Positions 35,106 to 44,484 are shown, numbered from the stretch's first letter. The stretch: 60,779 nucleotides of DNA from JBJFCE01 sp051888775 (GCA_051888775.1 JBJFCE010000030.1:1-60779), one strand, 5' to 3'. Numbers and translations are program-made. The notes: a model not told the origin generated them from the letters alone.

Positions 35106-35432
35106 AGGGTCCTCTTTTTGTTCGGACTCAGAAATTGCAAACAGCCCGTTTTGCATAACAGGGATGGCAGAAATCGGACCAAAAGCGGTATCCGAAGCAG
35201 GTTCCTGCGCTGTTTTGAACAGATTCATTTCTTCTGCCTGATGGAGCAGAAAACGATATCGTTTCAGCAGAGAATTCACCTCATAAATATAGCAGTCAAT
35301 CAGATCCGGATCGGTCGCATCATCAAATCCCGCGTATGCATTTTCAAGTGCATATCTTGTCTTGGCAATGGCATCTAAAATAGAGTTTTCTCCGGTATCC
35401 TGATAGTAAGACTGACTGAACTGAATCTTCAT
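35067..35432 (-). CDS. DUF2508 family (YaaL-like) protein
   Basis: A 121-aa protein. ILDAIAKTRYALENAYAGFDDATDPDLIDCYIYEVNSLLKRYRFLL carries the DUF2508 pattern (DPDLID, IYEVN, RYRFLL). In many Firmicutes the gene is near recR and bofA; here bofA lies just beyond it on the other strand. AGAAAGGA is well placed for the ATG at 35432, so the longer frame to 35489 is not used. Function unknown. Confidence 0.78.
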   Translation of the reverse strand: MKIQFSQSYYQDTGENSILDAIAKTRYALENAYAGFDDATDPDLIDCYIYEVNSLLKRYRFLLHQAEEMNLFKTAQEPASDTAFGPISAIPVMQNGLFAISESEQKEDPLYEESPSGTVAI

Positions 35433-35575
35433 AGAAATCCTTTCTCCGCAAGGTGCGGTCTTTCCTTTTTTTACAAGTATAATCATCATTTCCGGTTTTA
35501 TTCATTTTTTATGTATAAAAAGAATATAGTGAAAGGAAGTGATACTGTTATAAAATTCAAAGGAAATTATGCGAT

Positions 35576-35866
35576 ATGGAACAATTACAGAAAATCAATC
35601 TGATGCAGGGTGCCGGAATGATTGTGGTGATGTGTCTGTTTGTGCTGGCAATCGTTTTGTTCAGAAGACGGATGCAGCTGATTCTTGGATTGGTGCTGCG
35701 CTTTTTGTGTGGTGTTGCCGGAATTTATTTGGTGAATCTGTTGATGGAGCGGGCGGCCTTCGAAGCAGAGATCGGTATCAATCCGGTGACGGTTTTGGTA
35801 ACCACAATCCTAGGAATTCCGGGGCTTGCCATGCTTTACGGGATAAAAATTGTTTCACTTTTGTGA
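35576..35866 (+). CDS. bofA: BofA family membrane protein
   Basis: A 96-aa protein with helices near 10-30, 32-55 and 70-95. The C-terminal GINPVTVLVTTILGIPGLAML is the BofA signature. In Bacillus, BofA holds back the SpoIVFB protease and so delays pro-sigma-K processing in sporulation; whether this organism sporulates is not shown here. The ribosome site before ATG 35576 is weak. The stop is followed by the tad promoter. Confidence 0.85.
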   Translation: MEQLQKINLMQGAGMIVVMCLFVLAIVLFRRRMQLILGLVLRFLCGVAGIYLVNLLMERAAFEAEIGINPVTVLVTTILGIPGLAMLYGIKIVSLL

Positions 35867-35902
35867 GAACCTCACAAAGTTACATTTTTCAAAGAAAAGC
35901 GC

Positions 35903-35931
35903 TGGACAACCGAAGCGCCGTATATTATACT
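35903..35931 (+). promoter_or_regulatory. Sigma-A promoter of the tad operon
   Basis: TGGACA at 35903-35908, a 17-nt spacer and TATACT at 35926-35931. The leader to the tadZ start is about 125 nt and includes a small hairpin (ACCCG/CGGGT near 35944-35960). Confidence 0.7.
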
Positions 35932-36063
35932 GCAAATTATCAACCCGATCTCAACGGGTTATATGATCATCTATTCGGAAGCAGGTCTTCCGGATCCGTT
36001 TGTTTCAAACAAATTTCAAGCATAAAAAAGAGGTACAAGTTATCAAAAAGAAAGGGTGATGTG

Positions 36064-37212
36064 ATGGCGCATCATAGGATGGCGCTGTGCGACGGAAATA
36101 TTCATTATGGCAGAAAGCTGGCAGATTATCTGGAGCATCAGAAAGGATTTCCTTATGATGTCATACATTTTTCCGAATGGGAGCAGTTTTCGGCTTATCG
36201 GACGCAGGAACAGGGCACGGAACCGATCACGCATGTGATCTTAAGTGAAGATATGGTACCGTATCTGAAAAATGACACAAATGTCGAAAAAATATTTGTG
36301 CTGACAACAGACCGTGAGGAGTGTATGAAGGAGAAAGCAGCGCCCGGGGAACAGGATGGAATGGGCAGTGAACAGGGACAGTCGCAGATCGTATCGATCT
36401 ATCGTTATCAGCCGGCAGGGCATATTATGCGTCAGCTGCTCGGAAATCTGGAGGCGGAACAAAGCCGGACCGATTTTGAGAGAAAACAGGCTCCGGGGGT
36501 GGAGATTATCGGCGTGTATACACCCGTCAAACGCTGCATGCAGACAAGCTTTTGCGTTCTGCTGGGGCAGATGCTGACGAGGAGAAAGCGTACCTTGTAC
36601 CTGAATCTGGAAGGAATTTCGGGATTTCGTGTACTTCTCGGGAAAGAACTGAAACCGGATATTACAGATTTTTTATATTATGCGGAGCGTGACAGCGGAC
36701 GCTTTATGGCACGTCTGGAGCAGATGATCGACCGTATCGGGGAACTGGAATATCTTCCGCCGGCAGCTACCTTTATGGATTTGATGTCAGTGGGCGAGGA
36801 ACAGTGGATGAGCCTGTTACACGAACTGGAAAAGGATGGGCGGTTTGGGTATGTCATTTTGGATCTGACGGAACAGGTGCAGGGGCTGTTTTCTATTTTG
36901 GAGCGTTGCGATTTGATCTACATGATAGAAAGTGACGATGGTGTCGCAAAAGCCAAGATCAGAGAATATGAACAGATGCTTTGGATATCAGAACATGAAA
37001 ACATACTGAGAAAGATCAAGAAAAAGAAGCTGCCTGTAATCCGTCGCACAGAGCTTGATTTCTTTCAATTGCGATACACTGAACTGGCAGATGAGATACA
37101 GAAACTGATAAAGGAGGATTTCGGAGACGGAACATATGTTGAAAACATTAAAGAATCAGATCCGGGAGCAGGTTCTTCTGCAAATGGATATGAGCAGCAC
37201 GAAAACGGATGA
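36064..37212 (+). CDS. TadZ/CpaE-like pilus localisation protein
   Basis: A 382-aa cytoplasmic protein. The N-terminal part resembles a receiver-like domain, the C-terminal ~230 residues a MinD/ParA-type fold (GVEIIGVYTPVKRCMQTSFCVLLGQML where MinD has its P-loop, then YVILDLTEQ). The P-loop lysines are not canonical, so ATPase activity is uncertain, as in several CpaE relatives. TadZ proteins place the pilus machinery at the pole. ATG 36064 follows AAAGGGTG. The 3' end overlaps tadA by 77 nt. Confidence 0.82.
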   Translation: MAHHRMALCDGNIHYGRKLADYLEHQKGFPYDVIHFSEWEQFSAYRTQEQGTEPITHVILSEDMVPYLKNDTNVEKIFVLTTDREECMKEKAAPGEQDGMGSEQGQSQIVSIYRYQPAGHIMRQLLGNLEAEQSRTDFERKQAPGVEIIGVYTPVKRCMQTSFCVLLGQMLTRRKRTLYLNLEGISGFRVLLGKELKPDITDFLYYAERDSGRFMARLEQMIDRIGELEYLPPAATFMDLMSVGEEQWMSLLHELEKDGRFGYVILDLTEQVQGLFSILERCDLIYMIESDDGVAKAKIREYEQMLWISEHENILRKIKKKKLPVIRRTELDFFQLRYTELADEIQKLIKEDFGDGTYVENIKESDPGAGSSANGYEQHENG

Positions 37213-38350
37213 GGAAGTACAGGAATTGATAGATTCCTGTATTTTGGAGGCAGATAAAAGCTGTCACATCAGTTATGGAGATAAGCGAAGATTGGTTAAG
37301 GAGATTTTCTATGCGATCCGCAGACTGGATTTTTTGCAGGAACTGATAGAAGATCGCGCGGTGACGGAGATTATGGTCAACGGACCGGACAGCATCTTTG
37401 TAGAGCGCGAAGGTGCGCTGTATAAGCTGGATCAGAAATTTGAGTCCGCAGAAAAGCTACAGGATGTGGTGCAGCAGATTGTCGCATCCTGCAACCGCGT
37501 GGTGAATGAAGCAAGTCCAATCGTGGATGCCAGACTGGAAAATGGTTCCAGAGTGAATATTGTTCTGCCGCCGGTTGCGCTGAACGGTCCGATTATTACG
37601 ATCAGGCGGTTTCCCGATCAGCCGATCGGTATGGAAGAGCTGATACGGTTGGGATCTTTAAATGCAGAGGCAGCAGCATTTTTAAAAAAACTGGTAGTAG
37701 CAGGTTACAATCTCTTTATCAGCGGCGGTACGGGCTCCGGAAAAACGACCTTTCTGAATGCCTTGTCCCAGTATATTCCGAAAGAGGAACGGATCATTAC
37801 CATCGAGGACAGTGCGGAATTGCAGATCCGGTCGGTGGACAATCTGGTGCGACTGGAGACGCGCAATGCCAATACGGAAGGATGCCGTGAGATTACCATT
37901 CGCGATCTGATCCGAACAAGCCTGCGTATGCGTCCTGACAGAATCGTGATCGGCGAAGTCAGAGGGAGTGAGGCTGTTGATTTACTTCAGGCATTGAATA
38001 CGGGGCATGACGGCTCGCTTTCGACCGGACATGGCAACAGTGCGCGGGATATGCTGTACCGACTGGAAACCATGGTATTGATGGGAATGGAACTGCCGCT
38101 TGGTGCAATTCGCGGACAGATTGCTTCCGGTCTGGATGTCATTATACATCTTGGCAGACTCAGGGATCGTAGCAGGAGAGTGTTGGAAATCATGGAGATT
38201 CTCGGATATGAGGAGAACCATATTCAGACGCAGACGTTATATCAATTTGAAGAAACGGGGGAAGATAAGAATGGAAGGATTGAAGGAGTCTTGGTCAAAA
38301 AAGAAGAGCTTAGCAGACGGCAGAAACTTCAGGCTGCCGGATTATCATGA
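37136..38350 (+). CDS. tadA: Tad pilus assembly ATPase TadA/CpaF
   Basis: A 404-aa secretion ATPase that powers pilin assembly. Walker A is SGGTGSGKTTFLNAL near 195-209, the Asp box follows as ITIEDSAELQI, Walker B lies in MRPDRIVIGEVRG, and a His box follows (LNTGHDGSLSTGHGNS). GGAG at 37123-37126 fits ATG 37136, inside the end of tadZ. The 3' end overlaps the tadB gene by 80 nt, so the three genes are tightly coupled. Confidence 0.94.
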   Translation: MLKTLKNQIREQVLLQMDMSSTKTDEEVQELIDSCILEADKSCHISYGDKRRLVKEIFYAIRRLDFLQELIEDRAVTEIMVNGPDSIFVEREGALYKLDQKFESAEKLQDVVQQIVASCNRVVNEASPIVDARLENGSRVNIVLPPVALNGPIITIRRFPDQPIGMEELIRLGSLNAEAAAFLKKLVVAGYNLFISGGTGSGKTTFLNALSQYIPKEERIITIEDSAELQIRSVDNLVRLETRNANTEGCREITIRDLIRTSLRMRPDRIVIGEVRGSEAVDLLQALNTGHDGSLSTGHGNSARDMLYRLETMVLMGMELPLGAIRGQIASGLDVIIHLGRLRDRSRRVLEIMEILGYEENHIQTQTLYQFEETGEDKNGRIEGVLVKKEELSRRQKLQAAGLS

Positions 38351-39074
38351 GTATCTTATGACAAAACAGGAATGGTTATCCGGCGTTTTAGCGGGCATGG
38401 GAGTGACTGTATTTCTGGCGTATCTTTTTTACCGTTCCTTATATGCTGTCATCTTTTTATGCCCGGTGGTTCCGTTTTTTGTAAAAGCACAGAAAAAGCG
38501 TCTGTGCAGAAGACAAAAAGAAACCTTGAAAATGCAGTTTAAAGATGCGTTGCAGGCTGTTTCGGCAGCATTGCAGGCGGGTTATTCCATGGAAAATGCG
38601 ATTGTAGAGGCATTGCATGATATGGAGCGCATGTACGGGGAGGAAGGATTAATCACACGCGAGTTTACTGCGATTACAGGAGGAATCCGCAATCATCGGA
38701 CGACAGAGGAGCTGTTTTTGCAGCTGGCGCAGAGGAGCGGTTTGGAGGATATCCGGGATTTTGCAGAGGTATTTGCAATTGCCAAAAGAGGCGGAGGAGA
38801 TCTGCCTTGTGTGATCCGGGTATGCAGTGTGACGATCGGAGACAAGATTGAAACGGCAAAGGAGATCCAGACACTGATCGCTGCCAAGAAACTGGAAGGG
38901 CGGATCATGGATATCATACCGTGTTTTATTATATTGTATATCGACCTGTCATCCCCCGGCTTTTTTGATGTACTGTATTATACTCTGTTCGGAAGGGTAA
39001 TCATGACGGCCTGCCTTGCAGTTTATCTTGGAGCAATTCTATTATCGGAAAAAATCATGTCTATTGAGGTCTGA
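38271..39074 (+). CDS. TadB-like inner-membrane pilus platform protein
   Basis: A 267-aa protein of the type II secretion F family. There are two helices near 38-75, a cytoplasmic T2SF domain (FKDALQAVSAALQAGYSMENAI, FAEVFAIAKRGGGDLP) and two C-terminal helices. With the next gene it should form the membrane platform on which TadA acts. ATG 38271 is chosen for GGGGGAAG upstream; ATG 38358 is the alternative. Confidence 0.85.
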   Translation: MEGLKESWSKKKSLADGRNFRLPDYHEYLMTKQEWLSGVLAGMGVTVFLAYLFYRSLYAVIFLCPVVPFFVKAQKKRLCRRQKETLKMQFKDALQAVSAALQAGYSMENAIVEALHDMERMYGEEGLITREFTAITGGIRNHRTTEELFLQLAQRSGLEDIRDFAEVFAIAKRGGGDLPCVIRVCSVTIGDKIETAKEIQTLIAAKKLEGRIMDIIPCFIILYIDLSSPGFFDVLYYTLFGRVIMTACLAVYLGAILLSEKIMSIEV

Positions 39075-39079
39075 ACATA

Positions 39080-40570
39080 TTGGTAATGTATTTTTATATA
39101 GGTATCATTGCAATTTATTTCGGCGCCATGCTTTATACAAGGTGCTACGGGGAGAAAGATAAACAAACGGTTTCCAAGCTCTTGTACCCATTTATCGGGA
39201 TTGCGGCATGGTTATACAGTCTGATCGGACGTATGCAGAATGCAGGGAAGCAGAGCAACCGACCTGTAAGGCAACAGAGCCGTAGACAGGCGAGACTGAA
39301 AGAGGATATGGCCGTGCTGTATCCGGACAGGATGCAGGAACAGAAACGGGCTTATTTCCTGAAAAAAGGTGCTTATATATTGGCAATTTTATTTGCGGGA
39401 AACGTATTGGCACTATGCATCCACATCGGAAGCCTGTTACATACGGAAGATATGTTTTCGCGGTACTTGCAAAGAAACGGTTATGGCGAAGGAGCCAGAA
39501 CAGAAACCTTGTCTGCCAGTATACAGGCGGCGGAAGGAAATATAGAGGAAGAAGTCCGTGTTTCCATACAGGCACAGGAATATACAGAGTCAGAGGCGTA
39601 TACATGGATCGACAAGGCCATTGCGATGCTGCCAAAGTTGATTCTGGGTGATAATGAGAGCTTTGATTATGTGACCGAGGAGCTTAATCTGATTCAAAAG
39701 ATAGATGACATTCCTGTCAGCATCGAGTGGGTTTCGGGAAATTACCGCCTGATGGATCATCATGGCAGGATCACGGCGTCTGAATTACCGGAGGAAGGGA
39801 CAGTCTGTATGCTGACGGCAAAGGTTTCCTGCCAAGGATGTCAAAAGGAGTGCACTTTATACATATGTCTATATCCGAAAGCGATAAGTTATGCGGAGCA
39901 GATCAGACAAGATCTGTATAATGCGGTCAAAGAGGCAGAAGAGCAAAGCCGATCGGAAAGTCAGATGGCGCTTCCGCAGGAAGTGAACGGGGAAAGTGTT
40001 GTCTGGTCAAAAAAGAAAAAAGACAACAGTGTCATGTTTTGGACTCTTGCAATGCTGTTGGCGATTGGGATCTGGTATGCCATGGATAAAGATGTTCATA
40101 AAAAGGTGGAGGAAAGAGAGGCGCAGATGCGCAGAGACTATCCGGAACTGATCAGCAAACTGGTACTCTTCATGGGAGCGGGTATGACGATCCGGGGAGC
40201 GGTCCATCGAATTGCTGCGGAATGTGAAAATCATAAGGGAAGCGCCGTTTATGAGGAATTTGCCCGAATCTGTCATGAGATGGACAGCGGAATTGCAGAG
40301 GGTGTTGCGTACCTGAATCTGGGCAAGCGCTGTAAAGATCCTCATTATGTGAGACTTTCCATGCTATTGTCCCAGAACCTGAGAAAAGGGAATGCCGGAT
40401 TGACACAGTTGCTGGAAAAGGAAGCGGAAGAAGCGTTTGAGGAACGAAAGCGCAATGCCAGAAAGTATGGCGAAGAGGCAGCAACCAAGCTGCTATTGCC
40501 GATGTTTCTCATGTTGATGATCGTAATGGTGGTCATCATGGTGCCTGCATTTCTGTCGTTTGGCGGTTGA
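39080..40570 (+). CDS. TadC-like pilus platform protein with large insert
   Basis: A 496-aa membrane protein. An N-terminal helix, a helix near 90-115, then a ~190-residue outside domain, a helix near 315-335, and a C-terminal T2SF domain (LISKLVLFMGAGMTIRGAV, ending LLLPMFLMLMIVMVVIMVPAFLSF). Usual TadC proteins are ~300 aa, so the extracytoplasmic insert is extra. The TTG at 39080 fits GAGGT at 39066-39070; ATG 39086 is the alternative. Confidence 0.8.
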   Translation: MVMYFYIGIIAIYFGAMLYTRCYGEKDKQTVSKLLYPFIGIAAWLYSLIGRMQNAGKQSNRPVRQQSRRQARLKEDMAVLYPDRMQEQKRAYFLKKGAYILAILFAGNVLALCIHIGSLLHTEDMFSRYLQRNGYGEGARTETLSASIQAAEGNIEEEVRVSIQAQEYTESEAYTWIDKAIAMLPKLILGDNESFDYVTEELNLIQKIDDIPVSIEWVSGNYRLMDHHGRITASELPEEGTVCMLTAKVSCQGCQKECTLYICLYPKAISYAEQIRQDLYNAVKEAEEQSRSESQMALPQEVNGESVVWSKKKKDNSVMFWTLAMLLAIGIWYAMDKDVHKKVEEREAQMRRDYPELISKLVLFMGAGMTIRGAVHRIAAECENHKGSAVYEEFARICHEMDSGIAEGVAYLNLGKRCKDPHYVRLSMLLSQNLRKGNAGLTQLLEKEAEEAFEERKRNARKYGEEAATKLLLPMFLMLMIVMVVIMVPAFLSFGG

Positions 40571-40644
40571 AGCAGGTTTTGTGCCGAAAGAACGCGAATA
40601 GGAAAATTAAAAAGTACGTAATTGGATAAAAGGGAGGAAATGAT

Positions 40645-40878
40645 ATGAAAAGAAATGATATGAAGAGAAATGGTAAGAAACAATTTAGGAGCAGGCAGAT
40701 TAAAGGATATTTGGGATGGAAGGGTCCTATAAAAAGAGATAACCGGGGGATGGGAACAGTGGAAGTCATCCTGATTATTGTGGTATTGGTAGGTCTGGTC
40801 ATTATTTTTAAGGGACAGATTACGGCAATTGTTAACTCCTTGTTTGGGCAGATCACTTCGCAGACATCTACTTTATAG
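40645..40878 (+). CDS. Flp-type major pilin
   Basis: A 77-aa prepilin. After a basic leader of 35 residues comes G35 then MGTVE, so cleavage after Gly would put Glu at +5, the type IV pilin rule, followed by one hydrophobic helix (VILIIVVLVGLVIIF) and a short tail. The mature pilin would be about 42 residues. GGGAGG precedes the ATG. The leader is unusually long and rich in Lys/Arg. Confidence 0.88.
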   Translation: MKRNDMKRNGKKQFRSRQIKGYLGWKGPIKRDNRGMGTVEVILIIVVLVGLVIIFKGQITAIVNSLFGQITSQTSTL

Positions 40879-40908
40879 GCATTATCATGAAGATGGATGG
40901 GTGTAAGT

Positions 40909-42381
40909 ATGAAAAAGAAAAGGGTCATAAAGAGAGGTATAGATTCCGGTGCGCGCGGAGGCATCACGGTATTTCTGACAGGTATCCTGACGGTATTTCT
41001 GACATTTATTCTGGTATGTGTTGAGGCTGCCCGGTTTTATGCCATTCAGGCAGAGGCGGAATGTATTGCCGATATGGGACTGGATTCTGTTTTTGCAGAG
41101 TACAATCGGGAGCTTTTGGAGCGGTATGATTTGTTCTTTATAGATACGACCTACGGGTATTCGGAGCCCGCATATCAGAGAACAGAAGCACATCTTGCCG
41201 ATTATATGGAACAAAATCTGCATCCGGAGGATGATCTGCTTTTGTGGAACAGCAGAGATTTTTTGGGGATGGAGTTAAAAGGTGCGGAACTGGTCGAGGC
41301 ATCTTTGGCAACGGATGATCAGGGAAGGGATGTCAGGTATCAGGCGGTGGAATATATGCGGGATAGGGTAGGATTGACGATGCTTGAGGATATGCAAAAG
41401 CAAATGGAAACGGTGTATGCCTATGAAATGGATACAAGAGATGTGGAGCAGGAGGCGGAAGAGATAGAGCGGCAGATTGATACAGTGCCCCTGCCGCAGG
41501 AGCAGCTGGAGGACGGAAGCTTTGTAGAAGCCAAGATCGATAATCCGGCAGATAGCGTGAACAGTACCCGCTTTCAGGGAATTCTGTATCTGGTCACAAA
41601 GGATCCCTCCCAAATTTCAGACAAAGTAGTCAATACCGATAATTATGTAAGTCATCGGGAATGCAATACCGGAACAGGTGCAGCGGCAGAAGAAAGAGAT
41701 TCCATTGTGGATGAGATTTTGTTTGGAGAATATCTGTTGGAGAAATGTTCCTATTACGGCGTCGAACAGACGGATGGGGAACTTTCTTATGAAATCGAGT
41801 ATATCCTTGCCGGAAAGAACAGCGATATGGAAAATCTGAAATGGGTTGCCGGGCGGCTGGTCATGCTCAGAGAGGCCGCCAATATCTGCTATCTTTATAC
41901 GGATCAAAAGAAGCTGGAGGAGGCGGATCTCCTTGCGTGGGGACTTTCGATCGTAGCATTGAAGCCACAGCTTCAGCCGCTTATCAAAACTTCTGTTTTA
42001 CTTGCATGGGCATATGCCGAGAGTATACAGGATGTGAGAATATTGCTGTCAGGCGGAAATGTTCCTTTACTAAAGACTGCTGATACATGGCATCTGTCTC
42101 TGGATCATATGCTGCAGTATCAGGAGCATCTACAGGAAAGTGAAGAAGGGGAGGGAGTGGATTATGCCACATATTTAAGAATCCTTCTGCTGTTGGAAGG
42201 GAAGGGAGAAAAGACGCAGAGATTTATGGATGTGGTGGAAATGAACCTCCGCAGGAGTGAAGGAAACCGCTGTTTTCGCATGGATGGGTGCATAGATGCG
42301 GTGACGGCAGCCATTACCCTATCCGGCAACGGAGGAACAGTGGTACATCTGCTGAAAGAATATAGCTATTTGGACAGGTAA
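40909..42381 (+). CDS. TadG-like / DUF5702 surface protein
   Basis: A 490-aa protein with one N-terminal helix (GGITVFLTGILTVFLTFILVCVEAARFY) and a large, mainly helical extracytoplasmic part. The ARFYAIQAEAECIADMGLDSVFAEYNRELLERYDLFFID region is the start of the DUF5702 domain, found in Clostridia tad loci in the place of TadG. It is likely a minor pilin-like or surface adhesin component. ATG 40909 is preferred over 40897; both lack a strong ribosome site. Confidence 0.78.
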   Translation: MKKKRVIKRGIDSGARGGITVFLTGILTVFLTFILVCVEAARFYAIQAEAECIADMGLDSVFAEYNRELLERYDLFFIDTTYGYSEPAYQRTEAHLADYMEQNLHPEDDLLLWNSRDFLGMELKGAELVEASLATDDQGRDVRYQAVEYMRDRVGLTMLEDMQKQMETVYAYEMDTRDVEQEAEEIERQIDTVPLPQEQLEDGSFVEAKIDNPADSVNSTRFQGILYLVTKDPSQISDKVVNTDNYVSHRECNTGTGAAAEERDSIVDEILFGEYLLEKCSYYGVEQTDGELSYEIEYILAGKNSDMENLKWVAGRLVMLREAANICYLYTDQKKLEEADLLAWGLSIVALKPQLQPLIKTSVLLAWAYAESIQDVRILLSGGNVPLLKTADTWHLSLDHMLQYQEHLQESEEGEGVDYATYLRILLLLEGKGEKTQRFMDVVEMNLRRSEGNRCFRMDGCIDAVTAAITLSGNGGTVVHLLKEYSYLDR

Positions 42382-42568
42382 CGAAGATATCATGCGATGC
42401 CCTCTTTTCGGGAGAACTCAGTAACTATCAACCAAGCAAAAAAACGACTAGTTCTCTCCAGGTACATTCAGCCTTTTATCAAAGGTACTTATATCCCCTA
42501 AAATCCTGCCGTTCCCCAAAGCGGCAAAAAGGGTTGTCCCGGACAGAGGGTGTCGCATGGTATCTTCG
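42382..42568 (+). ncRNA. Candidate multi-branched structured RNA inside the tad operon
   Basis: A closing stem of 24 bp (42382-42405 with 42545-42568) has three G-U pairs and no mismatch. Inside are GAGAACT 42412-42418/AGTTCTC 42450-42456, a CCTTT/AAAGG hairpin at 42472-42485, and GCCG/CGGC near 42508-42525; CGGGA 42409-42413 and TCCCG 42537-42541 could extend the closing stem. The segment fills the only wide gap (212 nt) in the operon. The ribosome site of the next gene lies just outside it. Family unknown. Confidence 0.65.
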
Positions 42569-42593
42569 GAAAATACAAGAGGAATGATACATT

Positions 42594-43448
42594 ATGAAAA
42601 GAAGCCGTTATTGGGATCAACAAGTGAGGCGAAGTACAGGACAGGATAAAACGGTCAGAGCTTCCATGACGGTGGAAGCGGCGATGGTGGTTCCGCTGTT
42701 TTTATTTGCGGTGATGAATCTGTTCTCTGCAGTCAATGATATTGCGGTTCATATGAGATTGGAAACAGCTATGCACCGTGTCGGTCTGGAGCTGGCAAGA
42801 ACCGGTTATGCATATCATAAAGTAGCAGCAGGCTGTGAGGTATTGGAATCAGAAATTGCAGATGTCGGATTCAGTCTGTTTTATGTCAGGGATCGGGTTG
42901 TAGATCATGCCGGACGCGAGTTTTTGGACCGTGTCGGTATCTCCGGAGACAGTGAAGGAATCTCTTTTTTACAATCAAAGATCACAGATCCGGAATATCT
43001 GGATCTGTCGGCTGTCTATACGATGGACGCCTTGTTTCTGCCGGAGTCTTTTTCCGATTTTCAGATGGTAAATCGGGCAAGATTGAAAGTTTGGACAGGC
43101 TATGACAATACGGTAAACAGTATGGCAGAGGATGAAGGGGAAGTTGTTTATATCACGGAGCAGGGGGAGGTTTATCACTTACTGCGAAGCTGCAGTCATT
43201 TACAACTAACCATATCACAGGTGTCTTATGCGGATTTATCAGGTTATCGTAATGAAAACGGCTCGGCTTATCATGCATGTGAACGATGCGCGGAGGGTGA
43301 AATATCAGAAACCGTTTATATCACACAGGAGGGCGACTGTTATCATACGACGTTGTCCTGCGGAAGTCTTCGAAGAACTGTTCTTGCAGTCTATCTTTCC
43401 GAGGTGGGAGACAGAAGAGCATGCAGTCGTTGCGGCAGTGGGGGATAA
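42594..43448 (+). CDS. TadE-like pseudopilin with duplicated Cys/His C-terminal modules
   Basis: A 284-aa protein. The TadE-type segment ASMTVEAAMVVPLFLFAVMNL (near 23-43) has the Glu of the pseudopilin rule. The extracytoplasmic part ends in two tandem copies of a ~45-residue module: VYITEQGEVYH...SC...CERC (186-232) and VYITQEGDCYH...SC...CSRC (241-280). Each has one His and three or more Cys in matching places and could bind zinc. AGAGGAATGAT precedes the ATG. The 3' end overlaps the peptidase gene. Confidence 0.78.
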   Translation: MKRSRYWDQQVRRSTGQDKTVRASMTVEAAMVVPLFLFAVMNLFSAVNDIAVHMRLETAMHRVGLELARTGYAYHKVAAGCEVLESEIADVGFSLFYVRDRVVDHAGREFLDRVGISGDSEGISFLQSKITDPEYLDLSAVYTMDALFLPESFSDFQMVNRARLKVWTGYDNTVNSMAEDEGEVVYITEQGEVYHLLRSCSHLQLTISQVSYADLSGYRNENGSAYHACERCAEGEISETVYITQEGDCYHTTLSCGSLRRTVLAVYLSEVGDRRACSRCGSGG

Positions 43449-43909
43449 AGAGGAGAATGACAGAGAAGGTTTTATGGAGCATAGAGCTGTGTTATCTGGC
43501 GGTATGTGCGAGCAGTGACGTGAAGACGGGGATGATCTCCGTACGATTGAGCATCGGGTGCGGCCTGTGTGGTATAGGTATAAAGGTACTGGCAGCTTTG
43601 GCTGAGGGAAATGGATTATCGGCAATTATGGTTTCGGACTGGATGACAGATGTGATGCCCGGTCTGGCAGCAATGCTTGCGGCAGGGATCAGTCACGGAG
43701 CATTTGGTATGGGAGATGCATGGATGATTCTGGTTTCCTGTATTTTATCCGGGGGATTGGAAGGCTACCGGATGCTGTGGCGCGCCTTTGTACTGGGCGG
43801 AATCTATGGGGCGTGGAATCTGTTTCGAAAGAAAAAATGCAGGACGGATACATTTCCGTTTGCACCCTATATGCTGGCGGCACATATGCTCCGTATCTGC
43901 GGATGCTGA
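43421..43909 (+). CDS. Prepilin peptidase (TadV/CpaA-like)
   Basis: A 162-aa membrane aspartyl protease that trims the leaders of Flp and pseudopilins. The two catalytic Asp appear in CASSDVKTGMI and in the GxGD motif GAFGMGDAWMI. About five helices are expected. Start is uncertain: ATG 43421 has GGGAG ten bases upstream, while ATG 43457 gives a more usual N-terminus but its AGGAG is only one base away. Confidence 0.85.
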   Translation: MQSLRQWGIKRRMTEKVLWSIELCYLAVCASSDVKTGMISVRLSIGCGLCGIGIKVLAALAEGNGLSAIMVSDWMTDVMPGLAAMLAAGISHGAFGMGDAWMILVSCILSGGLEGYRMLWRAFVLGGIYGAWNLFRKKKCRTDTFPFAPYMLAAHMLRICGC

Positions 43910-43926
43910 TCGTGAGGATAGAACAG

Positions 43927-44484
43927 ATGAATATAAGGGGAAAAGAAACTGTGGGTATGGATCGAATGCAACTTAGGCAGGATAAGAAGCGTGTGGGAAG
44001 AGGTGCAAGCGGAAGCGCAACAGTTGAAATGAGTATTCTGATGCCGATGCTCTGCGTGCTGATCCTCATGCTTCTTTATCTGGGATTTTATTTATATGAT
44101 CGTACGGTACTGTATGGAGATGCGTATCTTGCGGCTTATTATGGTGCCTGTCATGCGGACATCTCAAATGAGGAGGCATATCGGATTGCCGAAGATAAGA
44201 TGCAGGAACAGACAGAAAAACAATTGATCGCAATGGACAGGTTAGAGACGGAGATTACGGTAACGTATGATGAAGTGACGGTTGCTTATGAAGGAACCAT
44301 AAAACTTCCGATTGCGAATCAGAATCCGTTCTTTGACAAATGGAACCTATTTGAAATAAGGGGTCAGGTCAGTGTTGCCCGCCATAAACCGGTAACATTT
44401 ATCAGACAATGCCGGAAGCTGGAGCGGCTTTTGAAAGAAGAGGAGGAAGGAGTAGCCTATGGAAACGGAAGAGAAGCAGATTAA
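43927..44484 (+). CDS. TadE-like pseudopilin
   Basis: A 185-aa protein. GASGSATVEMSILMPMLCVLI (near 28-48) matches the TadE-like pseudopilin segment with the conserved Glu, followed by a ~120-residue outside domain. GAGGAT eight bases upstream supports ATG 43927. The last 26 nt overlap the next gene. Confidence 0.8.
   Translation: MNIRGKETVGMDRMQLRQDKKRVGRGASGSATVEMSILMPMLCVLILMLLYLGFYLYDRTVLYGDAYLAAYYGACHADISNEEAYRIAEDKMQEQTEKQLIAMDRLETEITVTYDEVTVAYEGTIKLPIANQNPFFDKWNLFEIRGQVSVARHKPVTFIRQCRKLERLLKEEEEGVAYGNGREAD

Noticed and set aside
35867..36063. Cyclic-di-GMP riboswitch before the tad operon
   Set aside because: The leader has small hairpins only and lacks the conserved motifs of either c-di-GMP riboswitch class.
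35569..36063. N-terminal extension of TadZ through the bofA region
   Set aside because: The extension is out of frame with a clear BofA protein, has no ribosome site and would cross a promoter; ATG 36064 is better.
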